Assembly: GCF_900112795.1 (NCBI RefSeq)
Contig: NZ_FONA01000010.1
Coordinates: forward strand, 1-64,000
Origin: Thermophagus xiamenensis
GTDB taxonomy: Bacteria; Bacteroidota; Bacteroidia; Bacteroidales; Marinilabiliaceae
DNA length: 64,000 nt
Direction: 5' to 3'
In this document: in pieces, positions 7,614 to 16,685 of the stretch
How the letters are laid out: each line of letters begins with the position of its first letter
Position numbering within the stretch: the first letter of the stretch is position 1
Made by a program: the position numbers and the translations under genes
Notes under the pieces: generated by a model
Told to the model about the DNA's origin: nothing
The model's database searches: none
What the model saw: only the letters and a program-made list of their open reading frames with translations

Positions 7614-9521
7614 TTAATTAAGGTATTTGGCTAAATTCTCCTTGTTTTTTTCTGAAACAAATTCTCGACCTTGAGGAGTGTATAAATAATCTATTTCGGC
7701 CTTATAATATTCTTCTACCTTTCGTCTAACAACTTTCATAGTGCTGTTAATCATCTTATTGGCCTCTGTAAATGGTTCCGGAAGTATAATAGATGCTGCT
7801 GGCAGCCATCTTTGAGGAAAAAGGTTTTCTAGTTTTCCTCCTTTTTTAAATTGGGATAGTTCCTCTTGAATGGCCAATAAAGTTTTCTCCAATTTTTGTT
7901 CCTTGGTTAAATGATTACTTAATGATTTAAAATATTGAACAACTTTCTCTGCGTTGGGAACAATTAATCCAATAGTGTAAGGATTTTGATTGTTATGTAA
8001 TACACATTGGTCAATTAATTCGCAATGGTCAATCACGGCCTCTTCAATACCTTCCGGGCTATATTTTTCCCCGTCAGAGCTAATAAGTAGGCTTTTGAAG
8101 CGTCCCAATACATAAAGGTAACCATCCTTATCCAGGTAGCCAAGGTCGCCGGTGTATAGCCATCCATTTTTTATGGTTTCTTTCGTTGCTTCTTCATTTT
8201 TCCAGTATCCCAACATTACATTTTCGCCTTTAATGACAATTTCGCCCGATTGGCCTGGGGGTAAGGCTTTACCTGACTCATCGCATATTTTTATGTCAAG
8301 GTTGTTGACCGTACGACCGGATGAACCCATTTTATGATGTGCCGGGGTGTTAGCGGAAATAATAGGGGAGGCTTCACTTAATCCATAACCTTGATACATG
8401 GGAATACCAATGGCATAAAAGAATTTTTGTAATTCAATATCCAATAGGGCTCCTCCGCCTATGAAAAATTGTAGATTGCCACCAAAATTTGCTCTAATTG
8501 TCTTAAATATTAAATTGTCAAATAAATAATAAAGTGGATAGGTCAATTTTTTCAATCCTTTCCCTCTGTTGTTGCCGGTTCCGTTGTACCAAACGGCATA
8601 TTTCATGGCTACCCGAAACAGTGTGTAAATTACTTTGCCCTTGGCCATAACACCTTTTTCAATATTTTTTCTAAAGTTTTTGGCTATGGCGGGGACACTC
8701 ATTAAAACATGCGGCTTAATTTCACGAATGTTTTGAGCAAAATTTTTCAACGTTTCCAATTGTGTTTTCCCAGCTTGTACCGATGCGATAGATGCACCTC
8801 TGTACATAAATGCATAAAGGGCGGCCGTATGTGCAAATGCATGATCCCACGGCAATACCGCTAGCGTACGATAGTGGGAGGGAATATCAATATAGCTGAA
8901 AGCCTGCTCTACATTCGCGGTATAATTTCTATGGCTAAGCATGATGCCCTTAGGCTGGGCGGTGGTCCCTGAGGTATATGAAATATTGGCCACATCATTG
9001 TAGTGAATCTCTTTCCTTCGGTCCTCTACGGATTTTGAATTGGTTTCCAAAAATTGTGTCCCTCTTTGATATATTTCTTGAAGTAAAACTTCCTTTTCTT
9101 CCAGACTATCAGTCTCGTCAAAAACTATAATCTTTTCAATTAAAGGTATTTCCTGAATGATCTGTCTAATCTTGGGCAATTGAAAGCCTGAAACCATTAT
9201 CATGCGGCTTTCTGAATGGTTCAGGCGGAAAATTAGATCCTGATCAGCTTCCAATTTGGTGGATAGGGGCACATTGATGGCTCCGCATCGGAGAATCGCC
9301 AATTCGGATATTAACCAATCGTTACGTCCTTCGGACAATAAGGCTATTCTGTCGCCTTTCTGGATACCCAAATATAATAACCCTGCGGCTAAAGTAATTA
9401 CTTGTTCATTAACCGCTCGATAAGTGGTCGGTTGATATTTTCCTTGTTGTTTCTCCCAAAGTAGGGGATTGTTGGGATATCTTTTTACCTTATCTTCGAA
9501 ATAATCGATAATACTTATCAT
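7614..9521 (-). CDS. Long-chain acyl-CoA synthetase (AMP-binding)
   Basis: 635-residue ANL-superfamily adenylate-forming enzyme, predicted to activate long-chain fatty acids to acyl-CoA through an acyl-AMP intermediate. The P-loop YTSGTTAQPKGIMLSH, the A5 motif YGLSEASPI, the A7 motif WLYTGDLGYLDKDGY and the A8 hinge GRFKSLLISSDGEKYSPEG are all present. Length and the GxGLSE-type motif fit the long-chain (FadD/FAA-like) branch. The canonical C-terminal catalytic lysine region is divergent (NSTMKVVRRKVEEYY), as in many long-chain members. It starts 6 bp after galM ends and is probably translated from the same transcript, though the pairing has no obvious pathway logic. Confidence 0.88.
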   Translation of the reverse strand: MISIIDYFEDKVKRYPNNPLLWEKQQGKYQPTTYRAVNEQVITLAAGLLYLGIQKGDRIALLSEGRNDWLISELAILRCGAINVPLSTKLEADQDLIFRLNHSESRMIMVSGFQLPKIRQIIQEIPLIEKIIVFDETDSLEEKEVLLQEIYQRGTQFLETNSKSVEDRRKEIHYNDVANISYTSGTTAQPKGIMLSHRNYTANVEQAFSYIDIPSHYRTLAVLPWDHAFAHTAALYAFMYRGASIASVQAGKTQLETLKNFAQNIREIKPHVLMSVPAIAKNFRKNIEKGVMAKGKVIYTLFRVAMKYAVWYNGTGNNRGKGLKKLTYPLYYLFDNLIFKTIRANFGGNLQFFIGGGALLDIELQKFFYAIGIPMYQGYGLSEASPIISANTPAHHKMGSSGRTVNNLDIKICDESGKALPPGQSGEIVIKGENVMLGYWKNEEATKETIKNGWLYTGDLGYLDKDGYLYVLGRFKSLLISSDGEKYSPEGIEEAVIDHCELIDQCVLHNNQNPYTIGLIVPNAEKVVQYFKSLSNHLTKEQKLEKTLLAIQEELSQFKKGGKLENLFPQRWLPAASIILPEPFTEANKMINSTMKVVRRKVEEYYKAEIDYLYTPQGREFVSEKNKENLAKYLN

Positions 9522-9527
9522 GCCTTG

Positions 9528-10577
9528 CTATTCGTTTATTCCAAATTTAAAAACTGTTGTATGGTTGTAGGGCCTTTCCGGTCCAAAAATGCATGAGGGG
9601 AAATTACTTTTATTGGGTGAATCAGGGTAATATTGAGTCTCGAAACACATGCCTGAAAATTTGTCAAATGAACGTTGTGAGTTTTTATAAGTCCCATCAA
9701 GAAAACTTCCAATATAAAACTGCATCCCTGGCATGGTGGTATAAATTTCCAGGGTTCGACCCGAGTCCGGCTCCCTGACTATGGCTGCACGTCGCAATTC
9801 TCCTTCATTCCCATTTATGACAAAATTATGGTCGTAGATGTCATCGTTGAGTTGTTCCAAACGTTCACCTACTTTATGAAAATCCTTAAAATCAAAAGGT
9901 GTGCCTTGAGTAGGAATGATTTCCCCTGTGGGAATGTCGTTTTCTTTTGGAGTGTATGAATCAGCAAAAATCATGACTTCGTGGTCTAAAATGTCTCTAT
10001 CTTTTCCACTTAAGTTAAAATAGCTGTGATTTGTTAAATTAATTGGCGTAGGAGAATCGGATAAAGCTTGATAATTTATTATCAATTCGTTGTCGGATGT
10101 TAAGGTGAAAGTGACTTTAGCCTTTACATTTCCGGGGTAGCCCTCATCATTGTCTGGGCTTGTCAAAGACATTTCTAATTTTTCATTTTGCTGGTCATTA
10201 ATAATTTTCGCTTCCCAGATTTTGGTATGATACCCTGTAGGGCCACCGTGCAAATGGTTATTGCCGTTATTGATTCTTAGTTTAAAACTTTTTCCGCCCA
10301 AATTGAATTTCCCATTGGCAATTCGATTGGCAAACCGACCTATTGTGGCTCCCAAAAAAACACAGTTATTTAGATAATTGGGTTCAATATAATTTTCGGG
10401 ATCATCAAAACCCAGAACAATGTCTGAAAAAAGGCCGTTTTTGTCTTGAGTGGTAATTTTTGTAATGGTTGCGCCGACATTCGTTATTTGAACTGTTGTT
10501 CCGGAATTATTTTTTAATTCAAATAACTTTATGTTTTTATTTTGGTGGTTGGGCAGGTGGATTTCTTGAATTTTCAT
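9528..10577 (-). CDS. galM: Aldose 1-epimerase (mutarotase)
   Basis: 349-residue mutarotase interconverting alpha and beta anomers of aldoses such as galactose and glucose. Family motifs are visible: the GRFANRIANGKF substrate-binding arginine region, NGNNHLHGGP, the catalytic-histidine segment NLTNHSYFNLSG, and the C-terminal ETQYYPDSPN region carrying the catalytic glutamate. There is no signal peptide, so it is probably cytoplasmic. It is first in a two-gene unit with the acyl-CoA synthetase 6 bp downstream. Confidence 0.94.
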   Translation of the reverse strand: MKIQEIHLPNHQNKNIKLFELKNNSGTTVQITNVGATITKITTQDKNGLFSDIVLGFDDPENYIEPNYLNNCVFLGATIGRFANRIANGKFNLGGKSFKLRINNGNNHLHGGPTGYHTKIWEAKIINDQQNEKLEMSLTSPDNDEGYPGNVKAKVTFTLTSDNELIINYQALSDSPTPINLTNHSYFNLSGKDRDILDHEVMIFADSYTPKENDIPTGEIIPTQGTPFDFKDFHKVGERLEQLNDDIYDHNFVINGNEGELRRAAIVREPDSGRTLEIYTTMPGMQFYIGSFLDGTYKNSQRSFDKFSGMCFETQYYPDSPNKSNFPSCIFGPERPYNHTTVFKFGINE

Positions 10578-11431
10578 TGGATAAGTATTTATTTTCGGTT
10601 GTGTTTTATAATTAATTTCACAATAAATGTATATGGTTGGTTAAGGGACTATTAGAAACTAATTATCATCTGGTCAATCCTTTTTTTATCATTGAACAAA
10701 TAACTAAAAATTGCTCGATTTGTTTATTGTTAAAATCCAATAAACAATCGAGGCACTGCAAAAATAACCTGCAAATGGGAATAAACCTAACTTTAAGTTT
10801 TAGTGTTTGAAAATAATCAATTTAAAACTCTCATGGAAATTTTGAATGATCTTGGAATTTAAATGGGAATATCCATAAATATTAAATGCCTTACTGGAAA
10901 ATTATTTTTTTACTTAAAATCAGAGCAGTGTATCTTTTTATGCATCTACTAGTGATTTTTTATAATCTAACTTTAGCATAATGACTAATAATAGCAATTG
11001 CTTTTATAATTTATTTGTCTGGTTAACAAGAAACTAAAAAAACGGGAACTATCTCAATTGATAGCTCCCGTTCCTAACTTTAACCCTAACCCAAAATTAT
11101 GAAAATCTATATTTTTAAACAGGTAATATTATCAAAGGTTTAAAGAAAGAGATAAATTTAATGCATATTCCCGAATTTCCAGTAGAAAATGTTATCTCTT
11201 TCTTTATAAATTGTTTAACCTAAACCCTTTTATGAAGAAAATATTGCCCTTTATAACGAAATATTTCTTTAAAAGTTACATATTAGTTACAAAAGATTCC
11301 TTAAGGTCTATACAATGTGAAATTACTTTTTTATTGTTTTGGGATTTAATGTCCAAATAAAATTCATTTACTGGTTGCTTCTATTAAAAACTGAATAGAT
11401 TCCTTGTCCGTTCTTTTTTGATAATTAAGAT
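10578..11431. other. 854-bp intergenic region with an orphan leader-like element
   Basis: No gene of normal size is supported on either strand. The one structured element is a hairpin followed by a C/A-rich leader and a 14-codon open frame (see 11041-11143). The rest is AT-rich without recognisable coding or RNA signals. Confidence 0.6.
11041..11143 (+). other. Hairpin plus CTAACCC leader and 14-codon open frame
   Basis: A 13-bp stem with one mismatch (AACGGGAACTATC / GATAGCTCCCGTT, 11041-11072) is followed by TAACCCTAACCCAAAATT and an ATG at 11099. The frame encodes MKIYIFKQVILSKV and then stops. This arrangement resembles leaders seen upstream of SusC-type receptor genes in this bacterial group, but no receptor gene follows. 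It may be a relic left after deletion of such a gene, or a small RNA. No -33/-7 promoter was identified. Confidence 0.4.
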
Positions 11432-12637
11432 TTATAATTTAAGCTTCTTTTTGATGTTTTTAGGTAAAGCTTCTTTATTGATCATGATTGAAATGGTTTT
11501 GAGCCTGACAAAATTTTCGGAAGCATAAAGGTACCCTTTATATTTATTGTCGGTGTTCCAGGAATTTTTTACTTTATAATAGATTGTACCATTCTGATCT
11601 TTAGCCATGCCAACGATATGCATACCATGATCATCCGTGGTTTGGTAGTTATCAAATCCTTTTTGTCGTAATTCAGGGGTTACTTCTTTTTCCGGAACCG
11701 GGGCTTGGAATGAATAAATTTGTTTGATTCTTTCGGCTTCAGGAAGTTTTTCCCACCGGGATCGTTCCGTATCACTCAATTCTTCAGGATCTTCTTCCGG
11801 TACTATTGCCAGGCCGTTTTTGTATGAAAATCCTTTTTCGCTAACATCGCTAGCCCAGGCTACGGTATAACCTTTTTCTAATGAATGGTTTATTATCTCT
11901 ATTAATTCTTCTAGTTGTACGTTATAAACTTCGCCCCACAACCAATTATCGGGAACTTCTATAATGAATGGTTTATAATATGGGTGATGGGTAAACGACG
12001 ATACCTGAATATAGTCATCCGGGTTGAGACCAACAACTTCTTTGGCAAACGAAACGGGAGTATATTCTTGCCCTTTATATTCAAATGACTCAGGCAGTTC
12101 GCCCAAATAGGCATCTAATATCCCTTCATAACCATCTAACCATGCCGTACTTAATTCTTTGTTTCTGTTTTTTATCACACCTTCAACATAGTCTTTTAAA
12201 ACTTCATCCATCTCTCCATGTACATGCTTTTCGGTACCATATTTAAGGCCGCTGTATACTTCTTCTGGTACAGCACCGAAATTTTTCAAAACAAACAATA
12301 CATCGTGAAAGGCTCCGCCGGCACCGAAATTTAAATGGCCGTGAAGTCTAACAAATTTTTGTGCTTTTTCTGCATAGCAATGGCGAACGATAAACATTTC
12401 GGATAAGTCAACAGGTTCTTTCCCTATCCGCATCATCTCGGATTCTAAAAACGACACTCCTGAGAAACTCCAACAGGTACCACTACGATGCTGGTCTTTA
12501 ACACTTGTTGTTGGCAAATCAATTATAGTCTCAAATTGATATCCTTCCGATTGCGTGGCTTTTTCTTCTTGCGCAATACTATTTAAATATCCACCGAATA
12601 GAAATAATGAAATAAAAATTACTGATAACCTTCTCAT
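11432..12637 (-). CDS. Secreted C1-family cysteine peptidase (bleomycin hydrolase-like)
   Basis: 401 residues with a signal peptide (MRRLSVIFISLFLFGG, cleavage near SIAQ). The papain-fold catalytic residues are visible: the oxyanion Gln in VKDQHRSG, Cys55 in SGTCWSFSG, the His region DDHGMHIVG, and Asn in VKNSWNT. The long insert between Cys and His and the C-terminal layout fit the aminopeptidase C / bleomycin hydrolase branch (C1B), common in Bacteroidetes as an exported enzyme. It probably degrades peptides in the periplasm. It stands alone, with no neighbour on the same strand nearby. Confidence 0.88.
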   Translation of the reverse strand: MRRLSVIFISLFLFGGYLNSIAQEEKATQSEGYQFETIIDLPTTSVKDQHRSGTCWSFSGVSFLESEMMRIGKEPVDLSEMFIVRHCYAEKAQKFVRLHGHLNFGAGGAFHDVLFVLKNFGAVPEEVYSGLKYGTEKHVHGEMDEVLKDYVEGVIKNRNKELSTAWLDGYEGILDAYLGELPESFEYKGQEYTPVSFAKEVVGLNPDDYIQVSSFTHHPYYKPFIIEVPDNWLWGEVYNVQLEELIEIINHSLEKGYTVAWASDVSEKGFSYKNGLAIVPEEDPEELSDTERSRWEKLPEAERIKQIYSFQAPVPEKEVTPELRQKGFDNYQTTDDHGMHIVGMAKDQNGTIYYKVKNSWNTDNKYKGYLYASENFVRLKTISIMINKEALPKNIKKKLKL

Positions 12638-13153
12638 AATAACTTAAATGTTTTAGTTTGTCATTAATGATAATGCTGCAAAGAAACTAAAATAGCGAAT
12701 TTGTGTGGGGTTAAAAAATGATAATCTTCATTAGAGAGGAAAATTTTCTTCAGTTGTGCATAAAAAAAGCGTTTTTTTTTCTTGTTTCCTTGCACGTTGT
12801 TAAGGAATATTTCTTTAGTCTCTTTTAAGTTGGGAAAGAAGAATTTAATTTTGGTGATTTAAATACTTGTTTTTGCCTGGTGATTGACTTCTATTGAAAC
12901 CTTTTGAAAAGGTAAAATGCCTCTGCGGGAAATTTATTTTTCTTAATTAAAAAAAAAGGTCTGTCACGAGGAGCAGACCTTTAAAAACAGGACAATTAAC
13001 AGAACTGGATAATAGAACCAGACTTGCCATCGTTATGGCAATTTAGTGATAGTGTTCTCCATAAAAAGGGTTGTCTTGTTTTTTACGGTTTTAATTAATT
13101 ATGGAAAAATGAATTGGGGATTTCCCTAATGTGTTATGAACTTTTGCATAGGT
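12638..13153. other. 516-bp intergenic region with terminator and small hairpin
   Basis: No gene is supported. It holds the terminator at 12953-12982 and a compact perfect hairpin, TTGCCAT-CGTT-ATGGCAA, at 13024-13041. Both lie downstream of amtB on the minus strand. Confidence 0.6.
12953..12982 (-). terminator. Intrinsic terminator downstream of amtB
   Basis: The stem AAAGGTCTG / CAGACCTTT encloses a 10-nt loop. On the minus strand it is followed by a run of nine or more T residues. It lies about 170 bp past the amtB stop codon, so the ammonium operon transcript would have a fairly long 3' untranslated region. Confidence 0.75.
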
Positions 13154-14389
13154 TTATGATATGTTGTCATAAGCTGTTTCACCATGTTCATAAACATCGA
13201 GTCCTTCCTCTTCAACGCGCTTGGGGACTCTTAAGCCTACCGTAGCTTTCAGTGTTTTGAAAAGAATAAAACCTAACGCTAATGACCAGGCAGCGACAGC
13301 AACAACACCAAGAGCCTGAACGCCTAGCAGAGATGCACCTCCTCCGTAGAAAAGTCCACCATCTGTAGCTAACAAACCTACCATTAATGTACCTACGGCA
13401 CCACTAAATCCGTGAACTGAAACTGCACCTACAGGGTCATCAATTTTTAATGCATCGAGTAATTCTACACCAAAGATTAAAACAAAACCTGCAACGATGC
13501 CTATAATGACGGCCCCACCTGGCGTTACAATATCACATCCGGCAGTAATGGCAACCAAACCGGCTAATGCACCGTTTAGAGACAAGCCTAACGAAGGACG
13601 TTTATACCGAATCCAGGATATAACCATGGCAGTAACGGTACCAGCTGCAGCTGATAGGTTTGTTGTGACAAAAATAGATGCTACTGCAGAAATGTTTTCC
13701 AAACCACTGGCGGCTAGTTGTGAGCCGGGGTTGAAACCAAACCATCCAAACCACAGGATAAATACACCCAATGCTCCAATAGTTAAATTGTGGCCGGGAA
13801 TAGCTTTTCGCTTGCCGTTGTATTTTCCTAGACGGGGACCAATAATGGCTGTTCCCACTAAACCTAACCATGCACCAACTGAGTGAACTACAGTTGAGCC
13901 GGCAAAATCGTGAAATCCTAATTCACTTAACCAGCCACCGCCCCAGACCCAGTGACCCGAAATGGGATAAATAATTGCTGTAATAAAGAAACTGGCAATT
14001 ATATAGGCTGAAAATTCGGTACGTTCTGCAATTGCTCCCGAAACAATAGTCGCCGCTGTGGCTGCAAATACTGTTTGAAATATAAGCATGGCGTAATCAA
14101 CATCATTTCCATAACTGCCGGAAAAAAACAAATCCGGCATCCCTATAAATCCGCCTAAGTCTGTGCCAAACATTATGCTAAAGCCTACTATCCAGAAAAT
14201 AAGCGAACCCACTGAGAAATCCAGGAAGTTTTTCATTAATATGTTCGCTGTATTTTTTGCCCTGGTGAATCCAGCCTCTACCATCGCAAATCCCGGCTGC
14301 ATAAACATTACCAGCGTTGCTGCTATTAATACCCATAAAATATCTAATGAGACTGATAATTCTGATATGTTTTTAGTAATTTCTTCCAT
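13154..14389 (-). CDS. amtB: Ammonium transporter, Amt family
   Basis: 411-residue inner-membrane channel for ammonium with about eleven hydrophobic segments. Signature segments are intact: the N-terminal MFMQPGFAMVEAGFTRAKN, the DFAGSTVVHSVGA region carrying the first pore histidine, and SVHGFSGAVGTLMVG with the second. It has no cleavable signal peptide of the kind seen in E. coli AmtB. It is the third gene of a minus-strand set, 43 bp after glnK, whose product normally plugs the channel under nitrogen excess. Confidence 0.95.
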   Translation of the reverse strand: MEEITKNISELSVSLDILWVLIAATLVMFMQPGFAMVEAGFTRAKNTANILMKNFLDFSVGSLIFWIVGFSIMFGTDLGGFIGMPDLFFSGSYGNDVDYAMLIFQTVFAATAATIVSGAIAERTEFSAYIIASFFITAIIYPISGHWVWGGGWLSELGFHDFAGSTVVHSVGAWLGLVGTAIIGPRLGKYNGKRKAIPGHNLTIGALGVFILWFGWFGFNPGSQLAASGLENISAVASIFVTTNLSAAAGTVTAMVISWIRYKRPSLGLSLNGALAGLVAITAGCDIVTPGGAVIIGIVAGFVLIFGVELLDALKIDDPVGAVSVHGFSGAVGTLMVGLLATDGGLFYGGGASLLGVQALGVVAVAAWSLALGFILFKTLKATVGLRVPKRVEEEGLDVYEHGETAYDNIS

Positions 14390-14432
14390 AATTCTTTCTT
14401 TTTTTTGTTAAACCTGTTTTATTCCCTCTGAT

Positions 14433-14789
14433 TTAATCTTCCTCTCCCTTAATGTACAATGATTCATCTCCGGTTTCGCCGGTTCTTATGCGGTAGGATT
14501 CTTCAATATCTACAACGAATATTTTCCCGTCACCTATCTCGCCGGTTTTGGCAGATTCCAGAATAGCATTAATGGTACTTTGCAGGTTTTTGTCTCTTAC
14601 TACTATTGACATTTTGATGCGCTCTATTGAGCTGGTGTCGTACACAATTCCCCTAAAGGCACGTTCTTCACGTGATTTCCCTATGCCGCGTACTTCCCAA
14701 TATGAAAAGAAGTCGATGCCTACTTTACTTAGTGCTTCTTTGACATCGTCAAATTTTGTTTTCCTTATTATGGCTTCAATTTTCTTCAT
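14433..14789 (-). CDS. glnK: Nitrogen regulatory protein PII (GlnK-type)
   Basis: 118-residue PII trimer subunit sensing ATP/ADP and 2-oxoglutarate and controlling AmtB. The B-loop TGEIGDGKIFV and C-loop YRIRTGE, which form the nucleotide site, are conserved. The T-loop is atypical. Where enteric PII has the uridylylated tyrosine (ELYRG), this protein has Phe45 (RAFRG), so GlnD-type uridylylation at that position is not possible. The T-loop is also shorter. Linkage to amtB supports the GlnK assignment. It sits between the porin-like gene (55 bp upstream) and amtB. Confidence 0.93.
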   Translation of the reverse strand: MKKIEAIIRKTKFDDVKEALSKVGIDFFSYWEVRGIGKSREERAFRGIVYDTSSIERIKMSIVVRDKNLQSTINAILESAKTGEIGDGKIFVVDIEESYRIRTGETGDESLYIKGEED

Positions 14790-14844
14790 ATGTGTTTTAT
14801 TTTTTGTTAATGACAGCCTTTTTGTAATTTTTGATTAGGTCCTT

Positions 14845-15507
14845 TTAGAACGAAACCCCAACTACCAGGAATAGACTTTCACTTTCCGGATTCAGAATGA
14901 TTGACCCCGATAATGGCAATGTGAAATAGTCGGTAAATTTGATATCTTTCGAGGTTCCAATACCTATGTTTACTATGCCAAAGTCACCGTCGGTGGTGTA
15001 GACTTCATCGCCGGCCCCCACAAATACATTGCCTATTCCAAAATCATAACCGGCTTCCAGGTATAGCGACTTATCGTCGGCACCCGCAAAAAACTTTCCA
15101 ACAAGAAGACTGAATTTATCTATTGTTAGTGTTCCACTGATTTCTAATGAGTGGTTTTCATCAAAGTCAAAATATTTTACAGATAGAGTGTCGTCAGAAG
15201 GAAAGTAATAGTCTGTTAATGTTATGCCGAATACATCACCGAAAGAATAACCGGCGTACAAGTCGGCTTCCTGAGCACCCGGTAGGTTGGTGGTATATGC
15301 ACCCCAGGCGCCTAAAACGAAATTGCCGGCTGACATCTCCAGGTAAGGTTGAATACTTGGAGATCCACCAAAGTCAGTACCTCTCCATACATAACGACTC
15401 ATTAAATCGGCACCTACGTTCAATTCGACTTGAGCCGTGCTTTTCGGGCTAAGCAGGAATAGTGTCATGATAACCATTCCAATTTTTAACATGTTTCTTT
15501 TTCTCAT
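14845..15507 (-). CDS. TorF-like putative porin linked to ammonium transport
   Basis: 220 residues with a signal peptide (hydrophobic stretch 8-22, cleavage near STAQ) and an all-beta mature part. The start of the mature chain (VGADLMSRYVWRGTDFG) and the strand pattern match the conserved gcw_chp/TorF-like family of putative outer-membrane porins. Those are often found beside amtB-glnK, as here. It is the first gene of the operon and probably assists outer-membrane passage of ammonium or another nitrogen compound; that role is inference from context. A second in-frame ATG (codon 6) is a possible alternative start. Confidence 0.8.
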   Translation of the reverse strand: MRKRNMLKIGMVIMTLFLLSPKSTAQVELNVGADLMSRYVWRGTDFGGSPSIQPYLEMSAGNFVLGAWGAYTTNLPGAQEADLYAGYSFGDVFGITLTDYYFPSDDTLSVKYFDFDENHSLEISGTLTIDKFSLLVGKFFAGADDKSLYLEAGYDFGIGNVFVGAGDEVYTTDGDFGIVNIGIGTSKDIKFTDYFTLPLSGSIILNPESESLFLVVGVSF

Positions 15508-15622
15508 AATGGTTAGTTTAAAATGTTTGGTAATTTAAATATTGCCCCATTTTTGGTGGGGGTAATTCTTGTAAATTGTCTAAATTTTGATAATGTACCC
15601 TTGTTATTTTGGGGGTATGGTG

Positions 15623-15630
15623 CAAATATA
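15623..15630 (-). promoter_or_regulatory. Candidate -7 box of the porin-glnK-amtB operon
   Basis: The minus strand reads TATATTTG followed by C, an exact TAnnTTTG match, about 115 bp upstream of the porin-like gene. No TTG was found at the usual distance, so only the -7 element is supported. Confidence 0.4.
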
Positions 15631-15882
15631 TGTAATTTTTGAATTTGAAACCTAATTTTTGAGGGGTTAATTTGATTAATTAGTAAAAATTAAGGATTAT
15701 ACCCCTGTTTAGATAGGGTTGAATTGGTGAAAAGATGAAAAATAGAAAATCTGTCCTGGGTAAATAATAGGGTGTGATTTTAATTTATATAATTTTTGAT
15801 GGTCGTTTTTTGAAGTTTAATTTGAAAATTGAATTATCTCGGAAAAAGTTGAAAAAAAGTAGAATGGATTTATATAAATTAT

Positions 15883-15890
15883 TACATTTG
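15883..15890 (+). promoter_or_regulatory. Candidate -7 box of the 15923 gene
   Basis: TACATTTG matches TAnnTTTG 33 bp upstream of the ATG. The -33 element is not convincing. Confidence 0.4.
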
Positions 15891-15922
15891 GTAAAAACAT
15901 ATTTTTAATTAAAACTGAAATA

Positions 15923-16402
15923 ATGAAGAAAATTGAATTGGGTAAAGGCCTCGACAATTTATATTTTGGCATGAGTCGCGATGAATTTAAATCGATTATG
16001 GGTGAGCCCGATGAGGTTCAAACAATAGAAAATGAACAATTACCGGATGATGTGTCCGAAGCCTGGCATTACGATGATGTTGAGCTTTCTGCTTCCTTCG
16101 ATAAATTGGAAGATTGGAAATTGACTTCTTTAGCTGTTAGTTCCGATAGTTATTCTTTTGAAGGAATTGACTTAATTGGACTAAGCCAACAGGAAGTTTT
16201 GGAACAAATTGAATTAATGGGCCTTGGTGATGTCTATTTGGAAGATTTGACTGACAATGAGGAGAGTAGCCAGCAAATTGCCACTGTTTTAGATGTTAGT
16301 TTAAACCTGTGGTTTGATAATGGAATACTTACCGAAATACAGTGGGGTCCATTTTGGGATGAAGAGGAAGAAGAATTTATTTGGCCGGATAAAGAAGATT
16401 AA
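15923..16402 (+). CDS. Acidic protein with two SmpA/BLIP-like half-repeats
   Basis: 159-residue acidic cytoplasmic protein with no signal peptide. The family is not recognised with confidence. Two related halves are visible. Residues 5-75 begin LGKGLDNLYFGMSRDEFKSI, with GEPDEV and then a strand-rich part ending LTSLAVS. Residues 79-150 begin FEGIDLIGLSQQEVLEQI and end LNLWFDNGILTEIQWG. The pattern of a short helix (GMSxxEvxxxxG.P) followed by beta strands recalls the SmpA/BamE or BLIP-like fold, and some immunity proteins use that fold. No toxin gene is adjacent. Function unknown. Confidence 0.7.
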   Translation: MKKIELGKGLDNLYFGMSRDEFKSIMGEPDEVQTIENEQLPDDVSEAWHYDDVELSASFDKLEDWKLTSLAVSSDSYSFEGIDLIGLSQQEVLEQIELMGLGDVYLEDLTDNEESSQQIATVLDVSLNLWFDNGILTEIQWGPFWDEEEEEFIWPDKED

Positions 16403-16490
16403 AAAATTAACGGAATATTTTAGCTTTTGATGTTTGAAATATTAAACCTTTATATATTTTTACTCCGTAATTTTATTAGAGACTAAGATT

Positions 16491-16685
16491 ATGGAAAAGA
16501 GCATTTTAAAGGTTGATCCAGTGGCTTTTAGGTATGATGATCCCGAATTCGACGAGGATGTCTTTGAGGATGACGATGATTATGAATGGGATGATGATGA
16601 CCTCGACTTGGATTATCAGGAAGATTTGGATGATGATTTTATTGAAGAAGATTTGGATGAAGATTTGGAAGATGACGAATTCTAA
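16491..16685 (+). CDS. Extremely acidic small protein
   Basis: 64 residues, of which 35 are Asp or Glu and only 3 are Lys or Arg. The acidic half starts at about residue 16 and is punctuated by single Tyr, Trp, Phe and Leu. It is predicted to be disordered, and no family is recognised. The ATG follows an AT-rich leader, and the frame is bounded downstream by a strong 13-bp terminator hairpin, which supports it as a real transcribed unit. It lies 88 bp after another acidic unknown on the same strand. A 70-codon frame overlapping it in another phase is rejected. Confidence 0.65.
   Translation: MEKSILKVDPVAFRYDDPEFDEDVFEDDDDYEWDDDDLDLDYQEDLDDDFIEEDLDEDLEDDEF

Larger units (their letters stand above)
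15508..15922. other. Divergent intergenic region before the ammonium operon
   Basis: 415 bp, strongly AT-rich, with no gene. It contains -7-type boxes facing both ways (15623-15630 minus, 15883-15890 plus) and a short CCCCA/TGGGG stem near 15544-15560 in the putative operon leader. I saw no sigma-54 (-24/-12) element. Confidence 0.5.

Noticed and set aside
15508-15922. Sigma-54 promoter for the ammonium operon
   Set aside because: I looked for TGGCAC-N5-TTGC on the minus strand and did not find it; only a TAnnTTTG box is present.
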